DNA from: Pseudonocardia sp. TRM90224
GTDB lineage: Bacteria; Actinomycetota; Actinomycetes; Mycobacteriales; Pseudonocardiaceae
Assembly: GCF_021245725.1 (NCBI RefSeq)
Contig: NZ_JAJGSX010000034.1
Span: 1 to 64,000, forward strand
Length of the DNA: 64,000 nucleotides
Reading direction: 5' to 3'
This document shows, in pieces, positions 8,142 to 16,660 of this stretch. Position 1 is the stretch's first letter; every line of letters starts with the position of its first letter. The notes below the pieces were generated by a model. It was given only the letters and a program-made list of their open reading frames with translations, was not told where the DNA came from and did no database searches. The position numbers were made by a program, and so were the translations under genes.

Positions 8142-11100
8142 ATGGCCGACTCCGATGAGGGCAGGACGCAGCGACCACCCGCACCGAACGACGCTGTTCC
8201 GGACGTCCGGGCCGAGCTGGACGCCGAGGGGTTCGTCGACCCCGAGGAGATCGGGCGCGGCGGGTTCGGTGCGGTGTTCCGGTGCGGCCAGCCGGAGCTG
8301 GACCGGACCGTCGCGGTCAAGGTGCTGACCTCGCACGTCGACCCGGACAACCTGGAGCGCTTCCTGCGCGAGCAGCGGGCGATGGGACGGCTGTCCGGGC
8401 ACCCGCACATCGTCACGATGATGCAGGTCGGGACCACGGCGTCGGGCCGCCCGTACATCGTCATGCAGTACCACCCGAAGGGCTCGCTGCACGAGCGGAT
8501 CCGGCAGAAGGGTGTGCTGGACTGGGCAGCGAGCCTGCGGCTGGGCGTCAAGATCTGCGGGGCGCTGGAGGCCGCGCACCGGGCCGGCACACTGCACCGC
8601 GACGTCAAACCGGCCAACATCCTGCTCACCGAGTACGGCGAGCCCCAGCTCACCGACTTCGGCATCGCGCGCATCACCGGCGGCTTCCAGACCTCCGCCG
8701 ACGCCGTCGCCGGGTCACCCGGGTTCACCGCTCCGGAGCTGTTGCGGGGTCGCCGCCCCACGCCGGCTTCGGACGTCTACGGGCTCGGCGCGACGCTGTT
8801 CTGCGCGCTGACCGGGCACGCGGCGTTCGAACGGCATTCCGGCGAGGAGCTCTTCGCGCACTTCGTGCGGCTCACCACGCAGCCGGTGGCGGACCTGCGG
8901 GAAGGCGGCGTCCCCGACGACGTCTGCCGGCTCGTGGAGCAGGCGATGTCCGCCGACCCCGCCGGACGGCCCGCATCCGCCGCGGCTTTCGGCGAGCAGC
9001 TGCGCACGGCGCAACGTCGGCACCAGCTGGTGGTCGACGACATGGCGCTGCCCGCCGACATCCAGGCCGCACCGGCCCGGCGCGCCGACCCAGGCGCGAC
9101 CGGTGTCGCAACCGGGCACGCAACCGGGGTCGCAACCGGATTCCCGACCGGGACGCACCGCGGCCCGGCCCCGACGCCCACCACTCCCCCGGCGCCGGCC
9201 GCGAAGTTCCGGCCGCCACCCACACCCGCGGTGACGCTGGTCCCCCGGGAGCGGCTGATCACGGCGCTGCGCGGGACCCGGGCGCGCCGCTTGACGCTGA
9301 TCCAGGCGCCCAGCGGGTTCGGCAAGAGCACGCTCGCCGCGCAGTGGCGCGACGTGCTGGCCGCCGAAGGCGTCCTGGGGGCCTGGCTGACCGTCGACGA
9401 GGACGACGACAACGTCGTATGGTTCCTGTCGCACCTGATCGAGGCGGTCCGCCGGATCCGCCCGCAGCTGGCCGAGGACCTCGCGCAGCTGCTGGCCGAG
9501 CACCTCGACGAGGCGGCCCGGTACGTCCTGACCGCGCTGGTCGACCGGATCGACGCAGGCGAGGCCGACGTCGCGCTGGTGATCGACGACTGGCACCGGG
9601 TCGGCAACGAGCAGTCGGTCGCCGCGCTGGCGTTCCTCCTGGAGAACGCCGGCGAGCGGCTGCGGGTGATCGTGACCAGCCGATCACGGGCCGGCCTGCC
9701 GCTGGGCAGGCTGCGGGTGCGCGACGAGCTCGTCGTGATCGACGCGGCCGCCTTGCGGTTCGACCCGTCCGAGTCGCGGTCGCTGCTCGTCGATGTCGGG
9801 CAGCTGCGCCTGGCGGGCTCGCAGGTCGAAGCGCTCACCGCCACGACCGACGGGTGGGTCGCCGCGCTGCAGCTGGCGGCGCTGTCCCTGCGCGGAGGCG
9901 CGGATCCGGCCCGGCTCATCGGGCACCTCTCCGGGCGCGACGACGACATCGGCGAGTTCCTGGCCGAGAACGTCATGGACGCGCTGGAGCCGGAGCTGCT
10001 GGAGTTCCTGCTGCTGACCTCGATCACCGAGCGGACCTGCGGCAGCCTCGCCTCGGCGCTGACCGGCAACAGGCGCGGGCAGGCCGTGCTCGAGCAGGTC
10101 GAGGCGCGCGGGCTGTTCCTGCAGCGCCTCGACGCCGATCGCACGTGGTTCCGCTACCACCACCTGTTCCGCGACTACCTGCGCGCCCGGCTGGAACGCG
10201 ACCGCGACGGCGACATCGACGACCGGGTCGACGGCCTGCACCGGATCGCGTCGAGCTGGTTCGACGAGCACAACATGCTCAACGAGGCCGTCGACCACGC
10301 ACTCGCCGCCGACGGGCCCGAGGCCGCACTCGACCTGGTCGAGCGGGACGAGACCAACCTTCTGGAACGCGGCGAGATGACGACCTACCTCGGGATCGTC
10401 GCCAAGCTCCCGCAGCGCCTCGCCGGCGCCCGGCCCCGGATCCAGCTCGTCGTCGCCTGGGCGAACGCGCTCCTGCAACGCCCCGCGGCGACCGGCGCGG
10501 CGCTGACCCGGTTCCACGCCGCGCTCGACCGGTCCGACCTGCCCGATGCCGAGCGCATCGACCTGCGCACCGAGGCCGACGTGCTGCGCAGCGTCGGCGA
10601 GGTCTTCGCCGACCGGCTCGACGTCGTCGACGCGCTCCTCGCCGACGCGCTCAGCCGGCCGGACGCCCTGCCGACGCGTGTCGCAGGGGCCGCCGCGAAT
10701 GTCGCGACCATCGCCGCAACACTCCGCTACGACTTCGACGCCGCACTGCGCTGGCAGGAGTTCGCCGCGCCGTACCACGCCCGGATGGGCCCGTACGTCG
10801 CGATCTACGGCCGGTGTTACGCCGGCATCGCGGCCAGGGAGCAGCTCGACATGGCCGCGGCGGCGGGCGCGTTCCAGGAGGCCGTCGAGCTGGCGAGCGC
10901 GTCGCTCGGCCCGAACTCGCACGCCGCGCGGCTGGCCGGGGCGCTGCTCGGCGAGCTGCGCTACGAGATGGGTGAGCTCGACGAGGCCGCCGGGTTGCTC
11001 GACGAGAGCGACCGGATCGGCACCGCGGGCGGCGGCGTCGACTTCCTGATCGCCCGCTACGCGACCGGGGCCCGGGTCGCGGCCGCGGTCGGCGACCGGA

Positions 11101-11447
11101 CGGTTGCGGCACAGCGGCTGGCCGCCGGGCAGCGGGTCGCGGCGGACCTCGACCTGCCGCGGCTCGCCGCGCGGATCACCAACGAGCGGATCCGGTCGGG
11201 CATCGACCCCGATCTGGTCGACACCGCGCACGTCCTGGCGCCGAGATCGATCCCGCACGACAAAGGCATCACGACGACGATCGCGCTGATCGAGGAGGAC
11301 TCCGCTGTCCGGCTGCTGCTCGCCGGCGCCTCGGCGACCGAGCGCGAGGCGGCCCGCACGCGGGCGGCGGCCCTCGTCGACGCCATCGACGCCGCTCGCC
11401 GCCCGCTCACGGCCCTGCGCGCCAACCTCCTGCTCGCGGAGTGCTGA
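8142..11447 (+). CDS. pknK: PknK-like Ser/Thr kinase fused to a MalT-type STAND ATPase
   Basis: A 1101-residue protein with the same architecture and near the same length as mycobacterial PknK. The kinase domain (about residues 35-290) has a glycine loop GRGGFG, AVKVL lysine 60, HRDVKPAN (Asp 154) and DFG (Asp 172). A Pro/Ala/Thr linker follows. The STAND ATPase begins near residue 370 with a Walker A motif APSGFGKST and Walker B VALVIDDWHR, then winged-helix and TPR-like helices to the end. There is no C-terminal LuxR helix-turn-helix. In mycobacteria PknK adjusts growth and transcription under stress; a similar role here is inferred. Start ATG 8142. Confidence 0.88.
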   Translation: MADSDEGRTQRPPAPNDAVPDVRAELDAEGFVDPEEIGRGGFGAVFRCGQPELDRTVAVKVLTSHVDPDNLERFLREQRAMGRLSGHPHIVTMMQVGTTASGRPYIVMQYHPKGSLHERIRQKGVLDWAASLRLGVKICGALEAAHRAGTLHRDVKPANILLTEYGEPQLTDFGIARITGGFQTSADAVAGSPGFTAPELLRGRRPTPASDVYGLGATLFCALTGHAAFERHSGEELFAHFVRLTTQPVADLREGGVPDDVCRLVEQAMSADPAGRPASAAAFGEQLRTAQRRHQLVVDDMALPADIQAAPARRADPGATGVATGHATGVATGFPTGTHRGPAPTPTTPPAPAAKFRPPPTPAVTLVPRERLITALRGTRARRLTLIQAPSGFGKSTLAAQWRDVLAAEGVLGAWLTVDEDDDNVVWFLSHLIEAVRRIRPQLAEDLAQLLAEHLDEAARYVLTALVDRIDAGEADVALVIDDWHRVGNEQSVAALAFLLENAGERLRVIVTSRSRAGLPLGRLRVRDELVVIDAAALRFDPSESRSLLVDVGQLRLAGSQVEALTATTDGWVAALQLAALSLRGGADPARLIGHLSGRDDDIGEFLAENVMDALEPELLEFLLLTSITERTCGSLASALTGNRRGQAVLEQVEARGLFLQRLDADRTWFRYHHLFRDYLRARLERDRDGDIDDRVDGLHRIASSWFDEHNMLNEAVDHALAADGPEAALDLVERDETNLLERGEMTTYLGIVAKLPQRLAGARPRIQLVVAWANALLQRPAATGAALTRFHAALDRSDLPDAERIDLRTEADVLRSVGEVFADRLDVVDALLADALSRPDALPTRVAGAAANVATIAATLRYDFDAALRWQEFAAPYHARMGPYVAIYGRCYAGIAAREQLDMAAAAGAFQEAVELASASLGPNSHAARLAGALLGELRYEMGELDEAAGLLDESDRIGTAGGGVDFLIARYATGARVAAAVGDRTVAAQRLAAGQRVAADLDLPRLAARITNERIRSGIDPDLVDTAHVLAPRSIPHDKGITTTIALIEEDSAVRLLLAGASATEREAARTRAAALVDAIDAARRPLTALRANLLLAEC

Positions 11448-11453
11448 GTGTCC

Positions 11454-11514
11454 GTCGACAACGACGTTCTGGCTGTTTGTTAGCGCTCACAACAGCCAAA
11501 ACGTCGTTGTCAAC
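11454..11514. repeat. 61-bp palindromic repeat, copy 1 (convergent terminator position)
   Basis: A long hairpin lies between the tail-to-tail pknK and CGNR genes. Arms begin GTCGACAACGACG and end CGTCGTTGTCAAC, and the apex contains AGCGCTCACA. A copy of exactly the same length at 44292-44352 matches at 54 of 61 positions. It overlaps the last codon of the CGNR gene. There is no run of T residues, so it may act as an intrinsic terminator without a U-tract or be a dispersed REP-like element. Confidence 0.75.
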
Positions 11515-12046
11515 GCGTCCTTGCGCGGAACGCTGCTGCTTTTGCGCGGTTGCCGCACTCGCGCATGTCGCACCAGCGGCGCGTGCCGCGGCGGGAGCCG
11601 TCCACGTAGAGGCGGGTGCACTCGCCGCCGACGCATTCCTTGATCGACGGCGCGAGCGGGCCGCCGAGCAGCTCGACCGCGGCCCGGGCGAGCGTCGCGA
11701 GCACAGCGTCGATCCCGCCCACCCGGTGCACCTCACCCGCGGCGGTGAGGGCGACCGCCGTCGGGACGCCCGCCGCAACGGCGTTGACCAGCGCGCGGTC
11801 CGTCCCATCGGTGCGCACCCCGGCCTGCCGGGCGAACGCGAGCCGGTAGATCGCCTCCCGCAGGTCGATCGCCTCGGCGAACGCGGCCGCGTCAACCTCG
11901 GGCGGCTCCGCCACCAGCCCGGAAGCCACCGACCAGCGCGCGAGCTCGGCCGGCGAGGTCAGCAGATCGTGGTGGTCGGTCCGCCGGTGCGCCACCGTCC
12001 CGGCGTAGTCGAGGGCCACATCCCCGCTGATGAAGAGGAAGTCCAC
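11510..12046 (-). CDS. CGNR zinc-finger (ABATE) regulator
   Basis: A 178-residue protein with the ABATE domain (FLFISGDVALDYAGTV ... LREAIYRLA) and a C-terminal CGNR zinc finger: Cys residues in KECVGGECTRLYVD, then RRWCDMRECGNRAKAAAF. The CGNR finger is thought to bind DNA. The GTG at 12046 is chosen because the conserved domain starts there. It is divergent from the EamA transporter, and two identical dyads sit over that promoter, so it is probably a local repressor. Confidence 0.85.
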   Translation of the reverse strand: MDFLFISGDVALDYAGTVAHRRTDHHDLLTSPAELARWSVASGLVAEPPEVDAAAFAEAIDLREAIYRLAFARQAGVRTDGTDRALVNAVAAGVPTAVALTAAGEVHRVGGIDAVLATLARAAVELLGGPLAPSIKECVGGECTRLYVDGSRRGTRRWCDMRECGNRAKAAAFRARTR

Positions 12047-12056
12047 GGCACCAGAG

Positions 12057-12115
12057 TAACCACCTGGACAGGTTATGCGCCCGGGTCTAGGGTCCATAAC
12101 CACACTGATCGGTTA
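12057..12115. promoter_or_regulatory. EamA promoter with twin TAACC-N9-GGTTA operators
   Basis: Two dyads TAACC-N9-GGTTA occur at 12057-12075 and 12097-12115, exactly 40 bp apart. A plus-strand promoter fits between and over them: -35 TGGACA at 12065-12070, a 17-bp spacer and -10 TAGGGT at 12088-12093. Operator 1 covers the -35 box and operator 2 covers the expected start point near 12100. This arrangement suggests repression, probably by the CGNR protein. Confidence 0.7.
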
Positions 12116-12129
12116 GGCGGGGGAGCCAC

Positions 12130-13020
12130 GTGTCGTCGGATTTGAGCCAGTCGGAGGGCGCCCCACCACGGCCCTCCCGCGCCGCGATGGTCGTCCCACC
12201 GGTGTTCGTGGTGCTGTGGAGCAGCGCCTTCATCGCCGGCGTCATCGGGGTCGGCGCCGCTCCCCCGCTCCTGCTGACGTTCTCGCGGTTCGCCGCCGCC
12301 GGGATCCTCCTCGCGCTGATCGCGCTCACGACGCGGGCGCCGTGGCCGCGTGGGGTGAAGCTCGCGCACATCGCCGTCTCCGGCCTGCTCATCCAGGCGG
12401 TGCAGTTCGGGGCGTTCTACTCCGCGCTGTCGACGGGCCTGCCGGCCGCGGTGGTGGCGCTGTGGCAGGGCCTCAACCCGGTGGTGATCGCCCTGCTCGC
12501 CGCCACCTTCCTGCACGAGCGGATCGGGCCGCGCCAGTGGCTCGGGTTCGTGCTCGGGGCCGTCGGCGTGATCCTCGCGGTCGTCGACCGGGTCAGCTTC
12601 TCCGTCGCCGGCATGATCCTTTGCATCATCGGGCTGCTCGGGCTGTCCGTCGGCACGGTCTACCAGAAGCGGTTCGCCGCCGACCTCGACGTCCGCTCGG
12701 GCACCGCCGTGCAGTTCATCGTGAGCGCCCCGGTGATCGGTGTCCTCACGCTGGTGCTGGAGACCCCGCACATCACCGACTGGGGCTCGTTCGCCCTGGC
12801 CCTCGGCTGGATCGTGCTGGTCAACTCGGTGGGCACGTTCGTGCTGCTCAACCTGATGCTGCGCAAGTCGTCCGCGAGCAAGGTGGGCACGCTGTTCTTC
12901 CTGACCCCGGCCGTCACCGCGATCCTGACCTGGCTGACGTTGGGCCAGACCCTCCAGCCGCTGACGATCATCGGCCTGGCCATCTCCGGGGTCGGCGTGC
13001 TGCTCGCCACCATGAAGTAA
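12130..13020 (+). CDS. EamA/DMT-superfamily transporter
   Basis: A 296-residue integral membrane protein with about ten hydrophobic segments in two EamA repeats, the second starting near residue 150 (SFSVAGMILCIIGLLGLSVGTVYQKRF). Family members export amino acids, nucleotides or other metabolites. The GTG at 12130 follows a GGGGGAG ribosome site. The gene lies between a CGNR regulator and the 2-oxo-acid/oxygenase cluster, so it might export that cluster's product, but the twin operators point instead to its own regulator. Confidence 0.85.
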   Translation: MSSDLSQSEGAPPRPSRAAMVVPPVFVVLWSSAFIAGVIGVGAAPPLLLTFSRFAAAGILLALIALTTRAPWPRGVKLAHIAVSGLLIQAVQFGAFYSALSTGLPAAVVALWQGLNPVVIALLAATFLHERIGPRQWLGFVLGAVGVILAVVDRVSFSVAGMILCIIGLLGLSVGTVYQKRFAADLDVRSGTAVQFIVSAPVIGVLTLVLETPHITDWGSFALALGWIVLVNSVGTFVLLNLMLRKSSASKVGTLFFLTPAVTAILTWLTLGQTLQPLTIIGLAISGVGVLLATMK

Positions 13021-13023
13021 GGG

Positions 13024-13998
13024 TCAGTACTTCAGAGCCCGCTCCACCGCGTCGAGCAGCCGGTCGATCGTGGGCAGGTACTCCTCCTCCATCCGCGAGG
13101 GCGGGTACGGCGAGTGGTAGCCGCCGACCCGCAAGATCGGCGCCTCCAGGCGGTAGAAGCAGCGCTCGGTGATCCGCGCCGCGATCTCCGCGCCGCTGCC
13201 GAAGAACACCGGTGCCTCGTGCACCACGACCATGCGCCCGGTGCGTTCCAGCGAGGCCTGGACGGTGTCGAAGTCGAGCGGCGAGAGCGATCGGAGGTCG
13301 ACGACCTCCAGGTCGTGCCCCTCCTCGGCCGCCACGGCAGCCGCTTCGAGGCACAGCCCCACCATCGGCCCGTACGCGACGAGCGTCAGGTCGGCGCCCG
13401 GCTCGGCGACGCGGGCCTGGTGCAACCCCAGCGGCGCCGCAGAAACGTCGAGTTCCCCCTTCTCCCAGTACCGCCGCTTCGGCTCGAAGAAGATCGTCGG
13501 GTCGTCGTTCTCGATGGACTGGCGCAGCATCCAGTAGGCGTCGGTCGGGTTCGACGGCGTGACGACCTTCAGGCCGGCGGTGTGCGCGAAGTACGCCTCG
13601 GGCGACTCGCTGTGGTGCTCGATCGCGCCCACGCCGCCGCCGTAGGGGATCCGGATGACGACGGGCAACCGGATCTTCCCCATCGACCGCGCGTGCAGCT
13701 TCGCCAGCTGGCTCACGAACTGGTTGAACGCGGGGAAGGCGAACCCGTCGAACTGGATCTCCACGACGGGCCGGTAGCCGCGCAGGGCCAACCCGATCGC
13801 GGTGCCGACGATGCCCGATTCGGCGAGCGGGGTGTCGGTGACGCGGTCCTCGCCGAAGTCCTTCTGCAGCGTGTCGGTCACCCGGAAGACCCCGCCGAGC
13901 TTCCCGACGTCCTCCCCCATGACCAGCACCTTGGGGTCGGCGTCGAGCGCGTCGCGCAACGCCTGGTTGAGCGCCCTCACCATCGTCGCCGCCGCCAT
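13024..13998 (-). CDS. 2-oxo-acid dehydrogenase E1 component, beta subunit
   Basis: A 324-residue transketolase-like subunit with the E1 beta signature MGEDVGKLGGVFRVTDTLQKDFG, LAESGIVGTAIGLALRGYRPVVEIQF and AIEHHSESPEAYFAHTAGLKVV. With the alpha subunit it decarboxylates a 2-oxo acid on thiamine diphosphate. It starts two bases after the alpha stop codon with a GAGGGGG ribosome site, and it is the last gene of the five-gene minus-strand operon headed by the 2-oxoglutarate oxygenase. E2 and E3 genes are not in the window. Confidence 0.9.
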   Translation of the reverse strand: MAAATMVRALNQALRDALDADPKVLVMGEDVGKLGGVFRVTDTLQKDFGEDRVTDTPLAESGIVGTAIGLALRGYRPVVEIQFDGFAFPAFNQFVSQLAKLHARSMGKIRLPVVIRIPYGGGVGAIEHHSESPEAYFAHTAGLKVVTPSNPTDAYWMLRQSIENDDPTIFFEPKRRYWEKGELDVSAAPLGLHQARVAEPGADLTLVAYGPMVGLCLEAAAVAAEEGHDLEVVDLRSLSPLDFDTVQASLERTGRMVVVHEAPVFFGSGAEIAARITERCFYRLEAPILRVGGYHSPYPPSRMEEEYLPTIDRLLDAVERALKY

Positions 13999-14000
13999 GC

Positions 14001-15071
14001 TCAGGCCCCCTCGATCGATGCCAGGTACGCCTCGAACTCGGCCCGTTCCTCGTCGATGAGCGCGTGCTCGCCGGCGTAGACGTGGTCGAAGAACTCGGCG
14101 GGATGCGGGTTCGGCATGGACCGGACACCCTCCCGGACGTGGACGGCCAGCTCGTCGGCCTCGTCCTCCACGTCCGCGAAGTAGGTGTCGTCGGCGAGCC
14201 GCTCGTTGATCAGGTACGTCTTGAGCCGGTGGATCGGGTCCTTGAGCTCCCACTCCGCGCCTTCCTCCGCGATGCGGTAGCGGGTGGGGTCGTCGGAGGT
14301 GGCGTGCGCGGCCATCCGGTAGGTGAGCGCCTCGATCAGCATCGGGCCGCCGTTGCTGCGGGCGTGCTCGGCGGCCGCCTTCGTGACGGCCATGCAGGCG
14401 AGCACGTCGTTGCCGTCGACCCGCACTCCGGGGAAGCCGAAGCCCGCGGCGCGCTGGAAGATCGGCACGCGGGACTGCTTCGCGAACGGCGTGGAGATCG
14501 ACCACTGGTTGTTCTGGCAGAAGAACACCACCGGCGCGTTGTTCACGGCTGCGAAGTTGAACGCCTCCGACAGGTCACCCTGGCTGCCGCCGCCCTCGCC
14601 GAAGTAGCACATGACGGCCATGTCGGCGCCGTCCTTCGCCACCCCCATCGCGTAGCCGGTCGCGTGCAGCGCCACCGGGCCGATGACGATCGTGTACAGG
14701 TGGAAGTTGTGTTCGGCGGGGTCCCAGCCGCCGTTGGTGACCCCGCGGTACATGCCCATCAGGTCGATCGGGTCGACGCCGCGGCACCACGCCACGCCGT
14801 GCTCGCGGTAGCTGGGGAAGACGTGGTCGGCGGCGCGGATGGCGCGGCCGGAACCGATCTGCGCGGCCTCCTGGCCGAGCAAGGAGACCCAGAGGGCCAG
14901 CTCGCCCTGCCGCTGCAGCGAGGTCGCCTCCCCGTCGAACCTGCGGGTCAGCACCATGTCGCGGAAGAGCCCGCGCAGCTCGTCGGGGGTGAGGTCGAGC
15001 GGGTAGTCGGGGTGATCGACGCGCTCGCCGTCGGGGGTCAGCAGCTGGATCAATCGGGCCTCCCGGCTCAT
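14001..15071 (-). CDS. 2-oxo-acid dehydrogenase E1 component, alpha subunit
   Basis: A 356-residue thiamine-diphosphate-binding subunit, closest to branched-chain 2-oxo-acid or pyruvate dehydrogenase E1 alpha. The cofactor motif is GEGGGSQGDLSEAFNFAAV followed by NN; the usual GDG is GEG here. YREHGVAWCRG and the phosphorylation-loop equivalent YRMAAHATSDDPTRYR are present. It lies 12 nt behind the LeuA-like gene and directly before the beta subunit. In this setting it may activate a chain-elongated 2-oxo acid to an acyl-CoA, which is an inference. Confidence 0.9.
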   Translation of the reverse strand: MSREARLIQLLTPDGERVDHPDYPLDLTPDELRGLFRDMVLTRRFDGEATSLQRQGELALWVSLLGQEAAQIGSGRAIRAADHVFPSYREHGVAWCRGVDPIDLMGMYRGVTNGGWDPAEHNFHLYTIVIGPVALHATGYAMGVAKDGADMAVMCYFGEGGGSQGDLSEAFNFAAVNNAPVVFFCQNNQWSISTPFAKQSRVPIFQRAAGFGFPGVRVDGNDVLACMAVTKAAAEHARSNGGPMLIEALTYRMAAHATSDDPTRYRIAEEGAEWELKDPIHRLKTYLINERLADDTYFADVEDEADELAVHVREGVRSMPNPHPAEFFDHVYAGEHALIDEERAEFEAYLASIEGA

Positions 15072-15083
15072 GTCAGCGCGGCC

Positions 15084-16235
15084 TCATGTCAGCGCGGCGC
15101 GCAGGCGCTGCGCCACCACGTCCAGCTCCTCGCAATCGCCGCCGACGCGGTCGGTCACGTGCACGCGGTACAGCTCCTCCAACCGCTCGTCGTCCACCTC
15201 GACCCCGATGCCGTCGAGCAGGTGGCGCAGCACGGCACGGCCGGAGTGCCGCCCGATCAGCATCGAGCGCTGCCGGCCGAACCGGGCCGGCTCCACGAAC
15301 TCGTAGGTGGCGGGGTTGCGCAGCAGCCCCTGCTGGTGGATGCCGGCGGCGGTGCCGAACGCGTACGTCCCGACGATGGCCTTGTTGCGCGGCTCGTCCA
15401 GCCCGATCACCGCGCGCAGCGCCGTGTACGCCTCGTACACCGCGTCGAGCCGGATGTCGGTGTGCAGGCCCAGGCTCTCCCGCTTGTAGGCGAGCAGCGC
15501 CGCGAACTCCTCCAGCGGGGTGTTGCCCGCCCGCTCGCCGATCCCGCCGAGCGTGGCCTGCACCTCGTCGGCGCCCGCCTGCACGCCGGCGAGCGCGTTG
15601 GCCGTCGAGAGCCCGAAGTCGTCGTGGCAATGCGTGGAGATCCGCAGCGGCGACGGCGCCCACTCGCGGATCGACGCGATCAGGTCGCCGTACTCGCCGG
15701 GCGTCAGCGCGCCCGACGTGTCGGCGACGACGAAGCACGTCGCGCCCGCCTCGATGCCGGTCTCGACGATCGAGCGCAGCAGGTCGGGCGCGCCGCGGCT
15801 GGCGTCCTCCATCCCGACGGAGATCGACTCGACGCCCAGCTTGGCGGCGTACGCCACGGCGTCGGCGAGCTCCTCGACCGCCTGCTCCCGCGTGATCCCC
15901 CGCTTGTGCTCCAGGTGCAGATCGCTGCACGTTGCCGCGATCTGGACCTGGTGGTTCGCCGTCCCGCCCGCCTGGACGGCCGTGTCGACGTCGGACCGCA
16001 CCGCCCGGCAGAACGTCGTGAACCGCGCGGTGGACAGGGCCGCGGAGATGCGTGCGGTGGCCTCGAACTCGCTCGGCGACGACGCCGGGAAGCCGGCCTC
16101 GATGGTGTCGACGCCCAGCGCCTCGATCCGCAGGGCGAGGTCGAGCTTCTCCGCCGGCGTCATCGCGTTGCCGGGGGCCTGCTCACCGTCGCGCAAGGTG
16201 GTGTCGAAGATCGACACCCGCCGGGAGGCGCTCAC
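15084..16235 (-). CDS. LeuA/homocitrate-synthase-family acyltransferase
   Basis: A 383-residue HMGL-like TIM-barrel enzyme that condenses acetyl-CoA with a 2-oxo acid. The signature IFDTTLRDGEQAPGNAMT is at the N-terminus, with the metal ligands in ISTHCHDDFGLSTANA and the GGIGERAGNTPLEE motif. At this length it lacks the C-terminal leucine-feedback domain, like NifV, AksA and secondary-metabolism LeuA paralogues. Its GTG start overlaps the cupin stop (GTGA). With leuC and leuD nearby it could perform one or more rounds of 2-oxo-acid chain extension; a LeuB-type dehydrogenase is not in the window. The 2-oxo-acid substrate is not known. Confidence 0.88.
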   Translation of the reverse strand: MSASRRVSIFDTTLRDGEQAPGNAMTPAEKLDLALRIEALGVDTIEAGFPASSPSEFEATARISAALSTARFTTFCRAVRSDVDTAVQAGGTANHQVQIAATCSDLHLEHKRGITREQAVEELADAVAYAAKLGVESISVGMEDASRGAPDLLRSIVETGIEAGATCFVVADTSGALTPGEYGDLIASIREWAPSPLRISTHCHDDFGLSTANALAGVQAGADEVQATLGGIGERAGNTPLEEFAALLAYKRESLGLHTDIRLDAVYEAYTALRAVIGLDEPRNKAIVGTYAFGTAAGIHQQGLLRNPATYEFVEPARFGRQRSMLIGRHSGRAVLRHLLDGIGVEVDDERLEELYRVHVTDRVGGDCEELDVVAQRLRAALT

Positions 16236-16660
16236 AGCCGCCTCACCGGTTTCTCCCAGACCACGAACGTCATGCAGCCCTTCGGGCTGCGCGGCGAGTG
16301 CACGCTGCCCGGCTGCATCACGAGCAGGCTGTTCGGGCCGTACGTGCCGTCGTCGGTCTCCAGCTCCCCGCTGAAGACGTAGATCACCTCGTGCCCGGAG
16401 TGCAGGTGCGCGGGTGCGGCGGCACCGGGCAGGTAGCGCACGACGGCGGCCGCCGGACCGTTCTCGCCGGTCTCCTTGGTCGAGTAGAGCCAGCAGATCT
16501 CCGCACCGACCCGCCCGTCGGTGACGAGCGGCTCGAAGTGCAGGTCGCGGTGCCCGAACGGGCCGTCGGCCGCGCCGGTGAACAGCCGCGGCAGCAGCTC
16601 ACCCAGGGAGTCCGCGGTGTTCGTGGTCGTCGTCGATTCGGTCGTTGTCGATTCGGTCAT
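16232..16660 (-). CDS. Cupin protein (ChrR-like)
   Basis: A 142-residue single-domain cupin. After a Ser/Thr-rich N-terminus the barrel includes VVRYLPGAAAPAHLHSGHEVIYVFSGE, with the metal-binding His-x-His and Glu of cupin motif 1, and GPNSLLVMQPGSVHSP as motif 2. It could be a metal-dependent isomerase or dioxygenase, or a non-catalytic binding protein. It is joined to the oxygenase gene by TGATG and to the LeuA-like gene by GTGA, so the three are translationally coupled and likely act in one pathway. Confidence 0.82.
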   Translation of the reverse strand: MTESTTTESTTTTNTADSLGELLPRLFTGAADGPFGHRDLHFEPLVTDGRVGAEICWLYSTKETGENGPAAAVVRYLPGAAAPAHLHSGHEVIYVFSGELETDDGTYGPNSLLVMQPGSVHSPRSPKGCMTFVVWEKPVRRL

